This document shows positions 14,480 through 22,522 of a stretch of 22,767 nucleotides of DNA, one piece after another. A program made the translations under genes and the position numbers. Under the pieces are notes generated by a model. The model was not told the origin of the DNA. It was given only the letters and a program-made list of their open reading frames with translations, and ran no database searches. The DNA comes from Piscirickettsiaceae bacterium. Its GTDB lineage: Bacteria > Pseudomonadota > Gammaproteobacteria > Nitrosococcales > Methylophagaceae. Where the stretch lies: the NCBI GenBank assembly GCA_018646825.1, contig JABGUA010000057.1, positions 1-22,767 of the forward strand, read 5' to 3'. The stretch's first letter is position 1; each line of letters opens with the position of its first letter.

Positions 14480-14869
14480 TTATTTTTCAAAATCAATGGA
14501 TGCTGAATTGATACAATAGCGCAAACCTGTCGGCGCGGGACCATCGTTAAAGACATGTCCTAAGTGGGCATCACATTCTGGGCAACGGACTTCAACACGA
14601 CGCATACCCAGGCTATCATCAAAGACCTCGGCGATGCTATTGGCAATTAATTGATCTGAAAAACTCGGCCAACCACAACCGGAGTCAAATTTTGAATTGG
14701 AAGAAAAAAGTGGATGTTCACAACAGATGCAGCGGTAAGTCCCTTTATCATGGTGGTCAACATAAATACCAGAAAAAGGTGGCTCAGTACCCGCTTGGCG
14801 CGTAATACGATATTGTTCGTCGGAAAGCTGTTCGCGCCATTGCGCATCAGTTTTTTTGATAGAAGCCAT
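14480..14869 (-). CDS. msrB: Peptide-methionine (R)-S-oxide reductase MsrB
   Basis: MsrB repairs oxidised methionine (R-sulfoxide) in proteins. The 129-residue protein is a single cytoplasmic SelR domain with no signal peptide. It opens with EQYRITRQAGTEPPFSG. Zinc-binding cysteines are C47/C50 (CICC) and C96/C99 (CPEC). GCGWPSF holds the possible recycling C65, and GLRYCINSASIDF holds the catalytic C119. Length matches stand-alone MsrB. It heads a two-gene unit with the GIY-YIG protein; the ribosome site before the ATG is weak. Confidence 0.96.
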   Translation of the reverse strand: MASIKKTDAQWREQLSDEQYRITRQAGTEPPFSGIYVDHHDKGTYRCICCEHPLFSSNSKFDSGCGWPSFSDQLIANSIAEVFDDSLGMRRVEVRCPECDAHLGHVFNDGPAPTGLRYCINSASIDFEK

Positions 14870-14920
14870 AACGAAAAAACCCAGAATATTCAGGAAATTG
14901 TTATGGTAACTGATTTCTCC

Positions 14921-14946
14921 TGAAATGGCGCGTTAACGCCATTTCA
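14921..14946. repeat. 10-bp hairpin between msrB and the chemotaxis receptor gene
   Basis: TGAAATGGCG (14921-14930), loop CGTTAA, CGCCATTTCA (14937-14946). It follows the receptor stop on the minus strand by 23 bases. There is no T run on either side, so it is not a classical terminator; it may stabilise a 3' end or act with Rho. Confidence 0.5.
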
Positions 14947-14969
14947 AGAGAGGGTCAGCTGGGGGGAGG

Positions 14970-16496
14970 TTAAGCTGTTCTCGGAGTAAATTGCGCCATC
15001 AATGAACGTAACCCATCAATTGCGTTGTTAATCTCATCGGCAGCACTTACTGCTTGATTAACCGTTTCTGTTGTACTGTCAGCGACAGTAGAGATATTGG
15101 TAATGTTTTTGCCAATTTCATCGGTCACAACAGATTGTTGTTCAGTGGCTGAGGCAATTTGATTGCTCATATCATTGATTGCAGAAGCAGAGTTTAAGAT
15201 GCGATTTAAAGCATCACCCGCTTGCGCTGCATGATGAACGCTTTCTTCAGTTTGTTTGTGACTTTCACTAATAGCCGTAACGGCTTCTTGTGCCTGACTT
15301 TGTAGACGTTCAACAATACTGCGGATCTGTTCCGTTGATTGCTGCGTGCGTTGTGCAAGTGTTCGAACCTCATCCGCAACAACTGCAAATCCACGGCCTT
15401 GTTCACCCGCACGTGCTGCTTCAATCGCTGCGTTTAGTGCTAATAGATTAGTTTGCTCAGCGATACCTGTAATCACTTCAAGTACTTGGCCGACTTCTTG
15501 ACTATCAGCATCAAGCTTATTGATAACAGTAGAGGCATTGTTAATGCGGCTAGACATTGTTTCATTGCTCTCAATGGCTTGTGTCACGATTTCACTACCG
15601 TTAGCCGCTTCTTTATTGGCCGTTTCAGCAGCTTCAGCAGCTTGAATGGTATTTTGGGCGACGACTTGAACGGTTGCAGTCATTTCATGCATTGCGGTTG
15701 CAACCATACCAATCGCAGCATGTTGCTCATTGACACCGTTTGTTGTGTCTTTCAATGTATCTAATACTTTAGATGCTTTAGCGCTGATGGTTTCGCTGGC
15801 CGTTTGAACACCAACCACTAAATCATTGACGAGGTGGAAGAAAGCATTGATTTTTTCAGCATCCTTTTTATCCTCTGCGCGGCGAATAATAGCCGTATCA
15901 AGTTGTACGTTGAAATTCTTTGTTTCGACAGCAGCAGCCACGTTCGCATTAAAGCGTGCGTTCATTAAAAACTGTTCTTGCATATTTGCACCGAAGAAAA
16001 TCAATGCCGCGACTTCAATACCAGCAAAGGCAAAGTGGATAATGAAAGTGACCCAGTTACAGTTCTCTGCGAATAACTATAGCGGTACACCCATAAACTC
16101 GACACCAGTAAGCTGGAAATACATAAAAATAAAATGATGAACACCAATTAAACCGGTAGCCGCTACAAGTGGGCGCCAGTCACGATATATAAGCATCAAT
16201 GCGAATACGACAAAAACATGAAAATGCATTTCAATCCGCCCAAGCTGTTGGGTGACGAAAATGGTGGCGTATGCCATTAAGCAAAGGGATAAGATAATCC
16301 GTGATGCCAAGGTACCTTTCATTGTTATATAAGTGAAAAGGGCAGCACCTGTCACCAGTAAAGCGGGAATACCGCCTAGCACGTGAGTGTCATATCCCAT
16401 AGGGACAATGAACCAAGCAAATGGAAGATGAGCTAACAGAATATATAATATGTAGAGATCTGAGCGGCTGAATGGCTGAACCATGCTGAGGTTCAT
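14970..16496 (-). pseudogene. Methyl-accepting chemotaxis protein interrupted by an in-frame amber codon
   Basis: The frame runs from ATG 16496 to 14970 with one TAG at 16077-16079. The first part (140 codons) is a polytopic membrane sensor: LYILYILLAHLPFAWFIVP, GGIPALLVTGAALFTYI, LASRIILSLCLMAYATIF, MHFHVFVVFALMLIY and GLIGVHHFIFMYF. Straight after the TAG the same frame continues LFAENCNWVTFIIHFAFAGIEVAALIFFGA, the expected next helix, then the cytoplasmic signalling domain with the conserved tip EQTNLLALNAAIEAARAGEQGRGFAVVADEVRTLA divided here by helices. No HAMP domain is obvious. A shorter product could start at TTG 16004 but would lack the sensor. The 5' end overlaps the truncated SCO gene. 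TAG would be CAG after one change. Loss of function is likely unless the stop is suppressed or is an error. Confidence 0.8.
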
Positions 16497-16944
16497 CTCC
16501 CGCTCTTACTTTGACGTAAGTATCAAATTGCTCTGCAAACTGTTGCAGGCTCCCGTCATCAATACGCCAGCCGATAATGTTCGGGTCGATATTGGCTAAA
16601 TAACTTTTTAAATGGTCAATATCATCACGTTCATTATCGACGGAAACGAAGACGAGACGAGTGTCGTCAGGTAAAGCAGTGGCTAACTTAATAAATTGGG
16701 CTAGTGTAAAAGGGCAATTACCAGCACAATGACTAAAGCCAAAAGTGAGGTAAGTGGGGTGGCCATTCAAATCTTCAATTGAGGCATAATCGTCTACAGT
16801 ACTTGTGATAGAAGGGCTGGTGACGATTTTATCTCGTTTCAAGCCATAACCTTCATTCAATAGATTGCTACCAAAAATACTCCATGCAAATGCCATAAGC
16901 AGTAGCAAAGAAGGTATTAAAATATTAATCGTTTTTCTACTCAT
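16390..16944 (-). CDS. SCO1/SenC copper-handling protein, 3' end lost
   Basis: SCO proteins deliver copper to cytochrome oxidase or act as periplasmic thiol-redox proteins. After an N-terminal membrane anchor (INILIPSLLLLMAFAWSIFG) comes the thioredoxin-like domain: YLTFGFSHCAGNCPFTL with the CX3C copper motif C73/C77, VFVSVDNERDD, and QHGSAI with the third ligand H154. A normal SCO protein then continues for roughly 30-40 residues of strand and helix. Here the frame instead reads through the start region of the chemotaxis receptor in a different phase and stops at 16390 with an unrelated tail (QPLRSLHIIYSVSSSSICL). All three metal ligands survive, but the fold is incomplete. The break lies near 16471, by a TTCAGCCATTCAGCC direct repeat. 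Confidence 0.8.
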   Translation of the reverse strand: MSRKTINILIPSLLLLMAFAWSIFGSNLLNEGYGLKRDKIVTSPSITSTVDDYASIEDLNGHPTYLTFGFSHCAGNCPFTLAQFIKLATALPDDTRLVFVSVDNERDDIDHLKSYLANIDPNIIGWRIDDGSLQQFAEQFDTYVKVRAGDEPQHGSAIQPLRSLHIIYSVSSSSICLVHCPYGI

Positions 16945-16985
16945 ATACAGTGTTTAACAAACGCCCAATCTTAAAAAAGTCTAAA

Positions 16986-17010
16986 TCATAATATCTTGAA
17001 GATATGATGA
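16986..17010. promoter_or_regulatory. 25-bp near-perfect palindrome upstream of the SCO gene
   Basis: TCATAATATCTT - G - AAGATATGATGA: 12-base arms with a single mismatched pair, 42 bases before the SCO start and 164 before pxpA. It has the form of an operator; the protein that binds it is unknown. It differs from the NsrR-like sites. Confidence 0.4.
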
Positions 17011-17048
17011 TGACGGCATAATGCTAGAATAATTTAACGACGTTAATG

Positions 17049-17067
17049 GTGTGATTTTTTATCACAC
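17049..17067. promoter_or_regulatory. GTGTGAT-N5-ATCACAC palindrome upstream of pxpA
   Basis: Seven-base arms separated by five T, 107 bases before the pxpA start. The TGTGA and TCACA words resemble a CRP half-site pair, but the spacing between them is seven rather than six bases, so CRP binding is doubtful. A GntR-type or other dimeric regulator, or a hairpin, are alternatives. The rest of the 16945-17173 gap holds no gene that I can see. Confidence 0.4.
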
Positions 17068-17173
17068 ATCATCGGCGGTCGAAGAATGTAGTTAGCAATC
17101 AGTCTGGCGGCTATAGTAGAACAGTGAACAAAGTTGTTTTATGGACTAAATCACATTTATAACAATAATTTAT

Positions 17174-17878
17174 ATGGAAAAGACGAGAAAGTTAATTAAT
17201 TGTGACCTAGGCGAATGTTTAGACCCTGACCCTGATGGTCAAATCATGCCATTGATTAATCAAGCGAGTATCGCCTGTGGCGGACACGTTGGTAATAGTG
17301 ACAGCATGAAAAAAACCGTTAAGTTAGCAAAACAGTATCAGGTCAGCATTGGCGCTCACCCCAGCTATCCTGATAAAGCCAATTTTGGCCGAGTTAGTTT
17401 GCCAATGTCCTTGAAGTCATTATTCGACAGTATCTTCATGCAAGTAAATGCATTAGAGGAGGTATGCCTCGAACAGAATGTAAAAATGGACTATATCAAG
17501 CCGCATGGCGCGCTGTATCACGATATGATGCACCAGAAGCAGATTGCCGAGTTACTCTGTGATGTAATTAAAACCAAATATCCTGATCTGAAATTAATCG
17601 TGCAAGCCGGTATCAACACGAAACAAATGCTTGCGGTGGCTCAGGAGAAAGGGGTGCAACTTCTATTTGAAGCATTTGCAGATAGGGGATATCGAGGTGT
17701 TGAATTAAAATCCCGTTCTGAACAGGGGGCCGTATTAGCCTCACCTGAAGAGATTAAAAGCCAATACCAAGAATTAATGGAGTCAGACCTTTTTCAAATA
17801 GATACTATATGCTTCCATTCAGATCATGCTTCATCGGTAACAGCATTACAGCAAATTAAGACGAGTACTGCATGCTAG
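17174..17878 (+). CDS. pxpA: 5-oxoprolinase subunit A (LamB/YcsF family)
   Basis: PxpA with PxpB and PxpC forms the prokaryotic ATP-dependent 5-oxoprolinase, which opens 5-oxoproline (a damage product of glutamine and glutathione turnover) to glutamate. The 234-residue cytoplasmic protein has the LamB/YcsF landmarks: LINCDLGECL, INQASIACGGHVGNS, SIGAHPSYPDKANFGR, DYIKPHGALYHDMM, FADRGYRGVELKSRSEQGAVL and ICFHSDHASSV. It is slightly shorter than usual (about 245-255). The ribosome site is weak. It overlaps pxpB by seven bases, and the three genes form one operon. A palindrome lies upstream. Confidence 0.93.
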   Translation: MEKTRKLINCDLGECLDPDPDGQIMPLINQASIACGGHVGNSDSMKKTVKLAKQYQVSIGAHPSYPDKANFGRVSLPMSLKSLFDSIFMQVNALEEVCLEQNVKMDYIKPHGALYHDMMHQKQIAELLCDVIKTKYPDLKLIVQAGINTKQMLAVAQEKGVQLLFEAFADRGYRGVELKSRSEQGAVLASPEEIKSQYQELMESDLFQIDTICFHSDHASSVTALQQIKTSTAC

Positions 17879-18555
17879 AAATTAAAGTGGCAAGCGAAAA
17901 TGCCATCATTATCTACTTAAGTGATCAAGTATCAGAAGGCACAATAGAAGAAATTGCTTTCTTTACAGCCTTGTTAAAACAAGAGTTAGCAGATCTCATT
18001 ATTGATATTGTGCCGTCGTACAACAGCCTGATGCTGTCTTATCACTTAGACAAAACCGATTACATAGGTTTTTGTAATAAAGTACGAACTTTGATCGAAA
18101 GCAATACCATCATATTTAAAATGAATCAGACTGAATCGATTGAAATTCCTGTGTTATATGACACCGATGTTGGTTTGGATTTGGCAGACTATTTACATGA
18201 GAAAAGCTTAAATCTAGCGACATTGATTGAATTACATGCCGAACGAGATTATCGCGTTCATGCTGTCGGGTTTAGTCCTACTTTTGCCTATTTGGGACCT
18301 GTGGAACCAAGGTTAAGGACACCACGTTTAGCGACGCCAAGAATACAGATTCCAGCTGGCAGCGTCGGTATAGCTGATCAGCAAACGGCTGTTTATCCGC
18401 TGGCTTCATCAGGCGGTTGGAAAATTATTGGCCGGACACCATTAGATTTATCGTTAGCTAATCCTGAGAATATCAGCCTATTTAAGTTGGGGGATAAAGT
18501 TCGTTTTCGTCCGATTCAATTAGCAGAATATTTGGCCTTAGGTGGCGAAGTATGA
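17872..18555 (+). CDS. pxpB: 5-oxoprolinase subunit B (KipI/allophanate hydrolase subunit 1 family)
   Basis: This is the second subunit of 5-oxoprolinase, a cyclophilin-like fold protein of the KipI family. The 227 residues show the N-terminal NAIIIYLSDQV strand and helices (DIVPSYNSLMLSYHLDK) and the very conserved C-terminal block HAVGFSPTFAYLGPVEPRL, TPRLATPRIQIPAGSVGIADQQTAVYPLASSGGWKIIGRTP split across strands. The ATG overlaps the pxpA end, and its stop overlaps the pxpC start by four bases (ATGA), which ties the three subunits in translation. Bacillus KipI also inhibits a sporulation kinase, but that role does not apply here. Confidence 0.93.
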   Translation: MLEIKVASENAIIIYLSDQVSEGTIEEIAFFTALLKQELADLIIDIVPSYNSLMLSYHLDKTDYIGFCNKVRTLIESNTIIFKMNQTESIEIPVLYDTDVGLDLADYLHEKSLNLATLIELHAERDYRVHAVGFSPTFAYLGPVEPRLRTPRLATPRIQIPAGSVGIADQQTAVYPLASSGGWKIIGRTPLDLSLANPENISLFKLGDKVRFRPIQLAEYLALGGEV

Positions 18556-19478
18556 GTTTTCGAATTATAAAACCTGGTTTCTTAGCCACTATCCAAGATG
18601 CAGGACGGTACGGTTATGCTGAAAATGGAATTAGTCAGTCGGGTGCTGCCGATGAACACGCTTACCAATGGGCTAACCATTTATTAGACAACGATTTTAA
18701 TGCTGCTGTCGTTGAGGTAACTTTAGGAAATTGTGAGTGGCAAGCATTGGATGACATGGAAATTATCATAACGGGGGCCGACTTAAGTTTTAGCATTGAT
18801 GACAAGATTGTGCCTTTGTGGCAAACGATTTCTATTAAACAAAGTGAAACATTAAGGTGCCAAATTGCTGAACAAGGATCTGGAATAAGATCTTTGATCG
18901 CCGTCAAGGGTGGTTTTCAGACTATGCCGCAATTTGGCTCACGGGCAGTTAACTTACGTGAACAGATTGGTGAGGAGATAAAGGCTGGATATACGCTCAT
19001 CACCTTACCGCTCATTAAACAAGCGGTGAGGAAACGGGCAATACCTTATTATTTCAAACCAGATTATGGCGAGCCACTAATTTTGAGATTGATACCGTGT
19101 TATCAGTATGAACAATTTAGTCAAAAGCAAGTAGAGAGCTTATTAAATCAAGACTACTTGATTAATTCAGCCTCTGATCGGGTAGGGTGTAGGCTTCACG
19201 GACAAGCGATCCAAAATGTACCGGCCAAAATGGTCTCAGAAGGCATTGCTTATGGAAGTGTTGAAATTACTACAGATGGGCAACCCATTATCTTATTAAA
19301 AGACCGGCCGACAATCGGTGGCTACCCAAAAATCGGCACAGTATTATCACTCGACTTATCCAAATTAGCCCAGAGGCAAGCCAGTACACAAGTTAGGTTT
19401 GAATTAATGACATTAGAGTCGGCGCAACAGAAACGACAACAATTTAATCGTTTTTTTAATATTAGTCGATCAGTTTGA
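18552..19478 (+). CDS. pxpC: 5-oxoprolinase subunit C (KipA/biotin-dependent carboxylase-like)
   Basis: This is the third 5-oxoprolinase subunit. The 308-residue protein opens with FRIIKPGFLATIQDAGRYGY and SGAADEHAYQWANHLLDN, has the IAVKGGFQTMPQFGSRAVNLR segment, then RVGCRLHGQAIQ and the VSEGIAYGSVEITTDGQPIILLKDRPTIGGYPKIGTVLSLDL block divided over several strands, all typical of the KipA/AHS2 family. Such proteins were long annotated as allophanate hydrolase subunit 2; the full pxpABC set makes 5-oxoprolinase the better call. Its last nine bases overlap the 3' end of the convergent MATE gene, so there is no room for a separate terminator. Confidence 0.93.
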   Translation: MSFRIIKPGFLATIQDAGRYGYAENGISQSGAADEHAYQWANHLLDNDFNAAVVEVTLGNCEWQALDDMEIIITGADLSFSIDDKIVPLWQTISIKQSETLRCQIAEQGSGIRSLIAVKGGFQTMPQFGSRAVNLREQIGEEIKAGYTLITLPLIKQAVRKRAIPYYFKPDYGEPLILRLIPCYQYEQFSQKQVESLLNQDYLINSASDRVGCRLHGQAIQNVPAKMVSEGIAYGSVEITTDGQPIILLKDRPTIGGYPKIGTVLSLDLSKLAQRQASTQVRFELMTLESAQQKRQQFNRFFNISRSV

Positions 19479-20801
19479 GATAAGGACGGTTTGCTTAACT
19501 GTCTTACGCATGTGCTGATATTGCAGTGTGACGGTTAACCAACTTGCAATTGCTATCGACCACCAAATGCCAAAAATATTTGTATCAAGCAAAACGAGGG
19601 CAACGGCGATAAATAGCGAGGGCAAAATCAATTGTCTAATGAGGTTAAAATACATGGGTATTGCTGCTTGTTTCATACCTTGTAAAACTGCACCTGAAAC
19701 AAAAGACAAAACATAGGCCGGTAAAATTAAAGCTTCTACACGCAAATAACCAACACCAATTTCGATGACATTAGCATCATCGGTGAATAAGGCAATTAAA
19801 GGCCGAGCAAATACAAAGACCAGTATGCCGCCTATAACCATCATAGCCGACCCAATTTTAATGGAGTCAAACGCCACTTTTTCTAACCTATCGAATTGTC
19901 GCGCACCAAAGTTAACGCTCACTAAAGATAGAACTGCAATATTGATTCCGACAGTGGGAAGTAGGACTAATTGTTCAATCCGCAAAGCGATTCCTAATCC
20001 AGCGACAGCATCTTCACCAAAACGTGTGACAGCAGAGGTGACAATAATTGACCCTAAAGCGATAAGGAACATATTGGTGCTAGCAGGCAAGGACTGCTTA
20101 AACAACGCATTATATTGGGTAAAGTTTGGTGTTAAATTATGCGGGCTTAAGCAATGGCCTAATTGGCTCTGTCTCACTTGAATAGTGAGATAAATGGCAC
20201 TACCTAATTGTGTTAATGCGGTGGCAGCAGCTAAACCATAAACACCCCAGCCGAAGCCAAACATTAATAGTGGGTCAAGTGCGATATTAGCTAAAAAAGC
20301 GACCATTAAGCTATTTCTAAAGCTGGTGGTATCACCCAATGAATTTAAAATCCCATTGGCTGCCATGGCGTGAGCTGAAAAAGCCAAAGTGGGTAAAATG
20401 ATAGATAAATAATTCAAAGCATCTTGTATATAAGCACCTTCAGCGCCCATAACAGCAAACAGGTCAGCAGCAAAATATAAGACAATGAGACCGATCAGCA
20501 GCGCGGAGAACCAAGCGAAAGAAATGGCTCGCCCAGCGATCTCTTCAGCTAGATCTTGTCGTCCCTCACCACGCGCATTGCCAACAAGGGCATTTGTGCC
20601 TTGACCCACACCAATTGACACTGCAATGCCCATAAAATAAATCGGTGCAGCTAATGAAATACCGGCTAACGCAGTGGATGACAGCATACCGGCATAGAAA
20701 TTATCGACAATGTAATACATCGTATTGAAAAACATGCCGACACTGGCTGGCACCGCAATTTTCTTGAGTAAATGTGGGATAGGGTCTTTCGTGAGATCCA
20801 A
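19470..20801 (-). CDS. MATE family efflux transporter
   Basis: MATE proteins export drugs or metabolites in exchange for H+ or Na+. The 443 residues have about 12 membrane spans in two halves. The start DLTKDPIPHLLKKIAVPASVGMFFNTMYYIVDNFYAG is typical of the NorM/DinF-like group, followed by LAGISLAAPIYF and GVGQGTNALVGNARGEG. The second half opens with the FKQSLPASTNMFLIALGS segment. I keep the TTG start at 20801: no ATG lies upstream before a stop, and the first internal ATG would remove the conserved DLTK segment. TATAAT at 20837-20842 probably drives it. Substrate unknown. It converges on pxpC with a nine-base overlap. Confidence 0.92.
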   Translation of the reverse strand: MDLTKDPIPHLLKKIAVPASVGMFFNTMYYIVDNFYAGMLSSTALAGISLAAPIYFMGIAVSIGVGQGTNALVGNARGEGRQDLAEEIAGRAISFAWFSALLIGLIVLYFAADLFAVMGAEGAYIQDALNYLSIILPTLAFSAHAMAANGILNSLGDTTSFRNSLMVAFLANIALDPLLMFGFGWGVYGLAAATALTQLGSAIYLTIQVRQSQLGHCLSPHNLTPNFTQYNALFKQSLPASTNMFLIALGSIIVTSAVTRFGEDAVAGLGIALRIEQLVLLPTVGINIAVLSLVSVNFGARQFDRLEKVAFDSIKIGSAMMVIGGILVFVFARPLIALFTDDANVIEIGVGYLRVEALILPAYVLSFVSGAVLQGMKQAAIPMYFNLIRQLILPSLFIAVALVLLDTNIFGIWWSIAIASWLTVTLQYQHMRKTVKQTVLISN

Positions 20802-20836
20802 AAGTTTAAACCAATGTGAGTGTGAATTGATGCTCG

Positions 20837-20842
20837 ATTATA
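20837..20842 (-). promoter_or_regulatory. Probable -10 of the MATE gene
   Basis: Perfect TATAAT on the minus strand about 35 bases before the TTG start. No strong -35 is seen. Confidence 0.4.
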
Positions 20843-21112
20843 GCTTGATTTCTATCAGGCCGAGAGCGGAGGTTCAAATTGCAGGATAGGGCTTCTTGAA
20901 AGAGCTGAATTGATGTCGATTATGTGGCTCCGTCAAACAGCCTTTTGTCTATTTAATCTCGAATAATAGAAGAGCGCCTGAATTCATCCTCTGGATAAAC
21001 GTGACTAACTTCTAAACAATCAAAGATATGAATTAAATCGTAATTTAAATCTAAATCTAAATGAAGTGACTGAGAAAAAACAATACAAGTGTAGATGTGG
21101 TTATAGAAAAGT
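20843..21112. other. Intergenic stretch with no gene seen
   Basis: Between the MATE promoter and the terminator hairpin I find only frames under 20 codons without good ribosome sites. A short AAATCT repeat occurs near 21044-21060. The longer plus-strand frame starting at 21066 is judged a shadow of the lipoprotein gene. Confidence 0.6.
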
Positions 21113-21147
21113 AGGCCAAAGAAATCAAGTGAGGGTTCCTTTGGCCT
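21113..21147 (-). terminator. Probable terminator of the lipoprotein genes
   Basis: AGGCCAAAG (21113-21121) pairs with CTTTGGCCT (21139-21147) around a 17-base loop. On the minus strand it follows the end of the extended lipoprotein frame (21164) by 16 bases and is followed by ACTTTTCT. On the plus strand it is followed by TTGTAGTTTTC, so it may work both ways. Confidence 0.6.
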
Positions 21148-21163
21148 TTGTAGTTTTCTTTAT

Positions 21164-21715
21164 CTATTTAACGATTGATACTTGTTTAGGACTAATTTCA
21201 AGTTCAGATAGTTTGTTCATTAAGCCTTCAATATTTTTCCTGCCAGAGCCTTCATTGGCGAGTCTGAGCCTTTTAATGGCAACGAAAGCATCGCCGATTG
21301 TTGCTGTGTATGGAGCGATAATGGTTTCATCAAACAGCATTTCTTTAGTATTTTAATCAGTTAATACATATTTAATATGACTAACTACTTCGAAATCCAT
21401 GCCGAACAATGGTTGGTCAACTTCAAGCAAAGTAATTTGTAATTGATATCGACCATTTTCACCAAATAGGCCTTGAGCGGAAAGAGACTGCTCCACAGCT
21501 GCAGAAAAGTCTTCATTACTTATTTCTGATGTCCATGCTGGGTTTGTAGTTTCTCCTCCCAACACAGAAGCGACATCAACTTGTTTATTTAAGGAGCTAT
21601 CAAACCTTTGCTCGTCGGCAGGGGTATAAACCATATTTTCTATCTTTGCGCCTGAGGCACAGCCAAAAAGTAAAGACGTTGCAACTAGAATGGCTAAAAG
21701 TTTTAAATTTTTCAC
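21164..21715 (-). pseudogene. Lipoprotein gene with an in-frame TAA
   Basis: The translated part (21353-21715, 120 residues) starts with a lipoprotein signal peptide, LLAILVATSLLFGC, with C19 as the lipidated cysteine, and continues to HIKYVLTD before TAA at 21353-21355. The same frame stays open for 62 more codons: NTKEMLFDETIIAPYTATIG, DAFVAIKRLRLANEGSGRK, then NIEGLMNKLSELEISP, stopping at TAG 21164. That stretch is protein-like and ends just before the terminator hairpin, so it looks like the real C terminus. A single base change (for example AAA or GAA to TAA) explains the stop. I do not recognise a named family. It follows the other lipoprotein gene by 25 bases and is probably co-transcribed. 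Confidence 0.65.
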
Positions 21716-21740
21716 TTAAAAATCCTTGTGAGTGATTAGG

Positions 21741-22247
21741 TTAATTAATTTTTACTAATTCTGAGTGTAAGTAGGCCGGTACATCATCTAACAAAACGAT
21801 AGAAATACCTTCTTTCGTTCTAACAGATGAAAGGTTAGATTGAGGAGAGAGCTTCGGGTTTAAGCCGTCGACAGAAAGCGTGTACATGTTACCGCCCATG
21901 GAGTCAACAATAAACCAACCAATCAAACCACCGAAAAGAAGATTACCTCCAATGTACATTCCAGTAGCATTAGTCTCTACGGGCAGTTTGATTGTTTCGA
22001 ATCCAGACTTGCTAATAGTGACTACAAAAGATTTTCCACCCCAGTAACTGCCATCACTTTTTGGGAGAATAACAGTCGTTGGCGTTGTACCGGTATAGAG
22101 TTCGTAACCTCGTTCATCCGTGACAGTGGTAGAAGCACCATTGGGTTGACTAGCTATAGGTAAGAGTTGATTTGGTTCACCCAAAATTGTCGCACAGCCT
22201 GTTAGAAAGCTGACAATAAAAAGGAGAGGAAGCAATATTTTTTTCAT
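21741..22247 (-). CDS. Outer-surface or periplasmic lipoprotein, PEGA-like
   Basis: The start is ATG 22247, with AAGGAC upstream; five codons of further open frame from 22262 would contain that ribosome site. The 168-residue product begins MKKILLPLLFIVSFLTGC, a lipoprotein signal peptide with the lipidated cysteine at residue 18. A beta-rich middle part follows (ASQPNGASTTVTDERGYELYTGTTPTTVILPK and FVVTISKSGFETIKLPV, read in two strands), resembling PEGA-type repeats. A glycine-rich hydrophobic stretch then follows (GMYIGGNLLFGGLIGWFIVD). Similar proteins are cell-envelope lipoproteins of unknown role. It precedes the interrupted lipoprotein gene by 25 bases. Confidence 0.8.
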   Translation of the reverse strand: MKKILLPLLFIVSFLTGCATILGEPNQLLPIASQPNGASTTVTDERGYELYTGTTPTTVILPKSDGSYWGGKSFVVTISKSGFETIKLPVETNATGMYIGGNLLFGGLIGWFIVDSMGGNMYTLSVDGLNPKLSPQSNLSSVRTKEGISIVLLDDVPAYLHSELVKIN

Positions 22248-22329
22248 GTTTGTCCTTAACAATTAGGTCGCTCTAGTGACAGTGATAGACACTAAAACAG
22301 GGAGAGGGGATGACTAAAAGGAGGACATA

Positions 22330-22398
22330 TTGCAGCAAGAAATAAAAATCCATTTTAACCATAATCCATGTTTGGTATTAGACAAGAAATCTGCCTAG
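22330..22398 (+). CDS. Possible 22-residue ORF with strong ribosome site
   Basis: AGGAGG (22319-22324) stands five bases before a TTG at 22330, opening MQQEIKIHFNHNPCLVLDKKSA and stopping at TAG 22398. A second small frame (ATG 22368 to TAA 22472, 34 codons, ending KLLLKSVKSSNN) overlaps in another phase without a ribosome site. The near-consensus Shine-Dalgarno is the only support; the pair may be a remnant of a longer frameshifted gene. Nothing else is seen between 22263 and 22522. Confidence 0.25.
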   Translation: MQQEIKIHFNHNPCLVLDKKSA

Positions 22399-22522
22399 AG
22401 TTGGATTCTATAATAGAAGTTGATAAGCCAGCAAAGCTTTTGTTGAAAAGTGTGAAATCAAGCAATAATTAAATTATATTTAAGGACAGTGGCTGATGCG
22501 AAACGTTTGTTCGCCAAAGACG

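Noticed and set aside
16077..16079. Pyrrolysine or other recoding at the receptor TAG
   Set aside because: No downstream recoding structure or amino-acid logic is visible in a chemotaxis receptor, and other genes here show ordinary nonsense or frame lesions.
17050..17066. CRP site upstream of pxpA
   Set aside because: TGTGA and TCACA are seven bases apart instead of six, so it is reported only as an unassigned palindrome.
21066..21356. 96-codon plus-strand frame with hydrophobic stretch
   Set aside because: It overlaps the antisense of the lipoprotein C-terminal continuation and the terminator hairpin, has no good ribosome site, and its first part is not protein-like.
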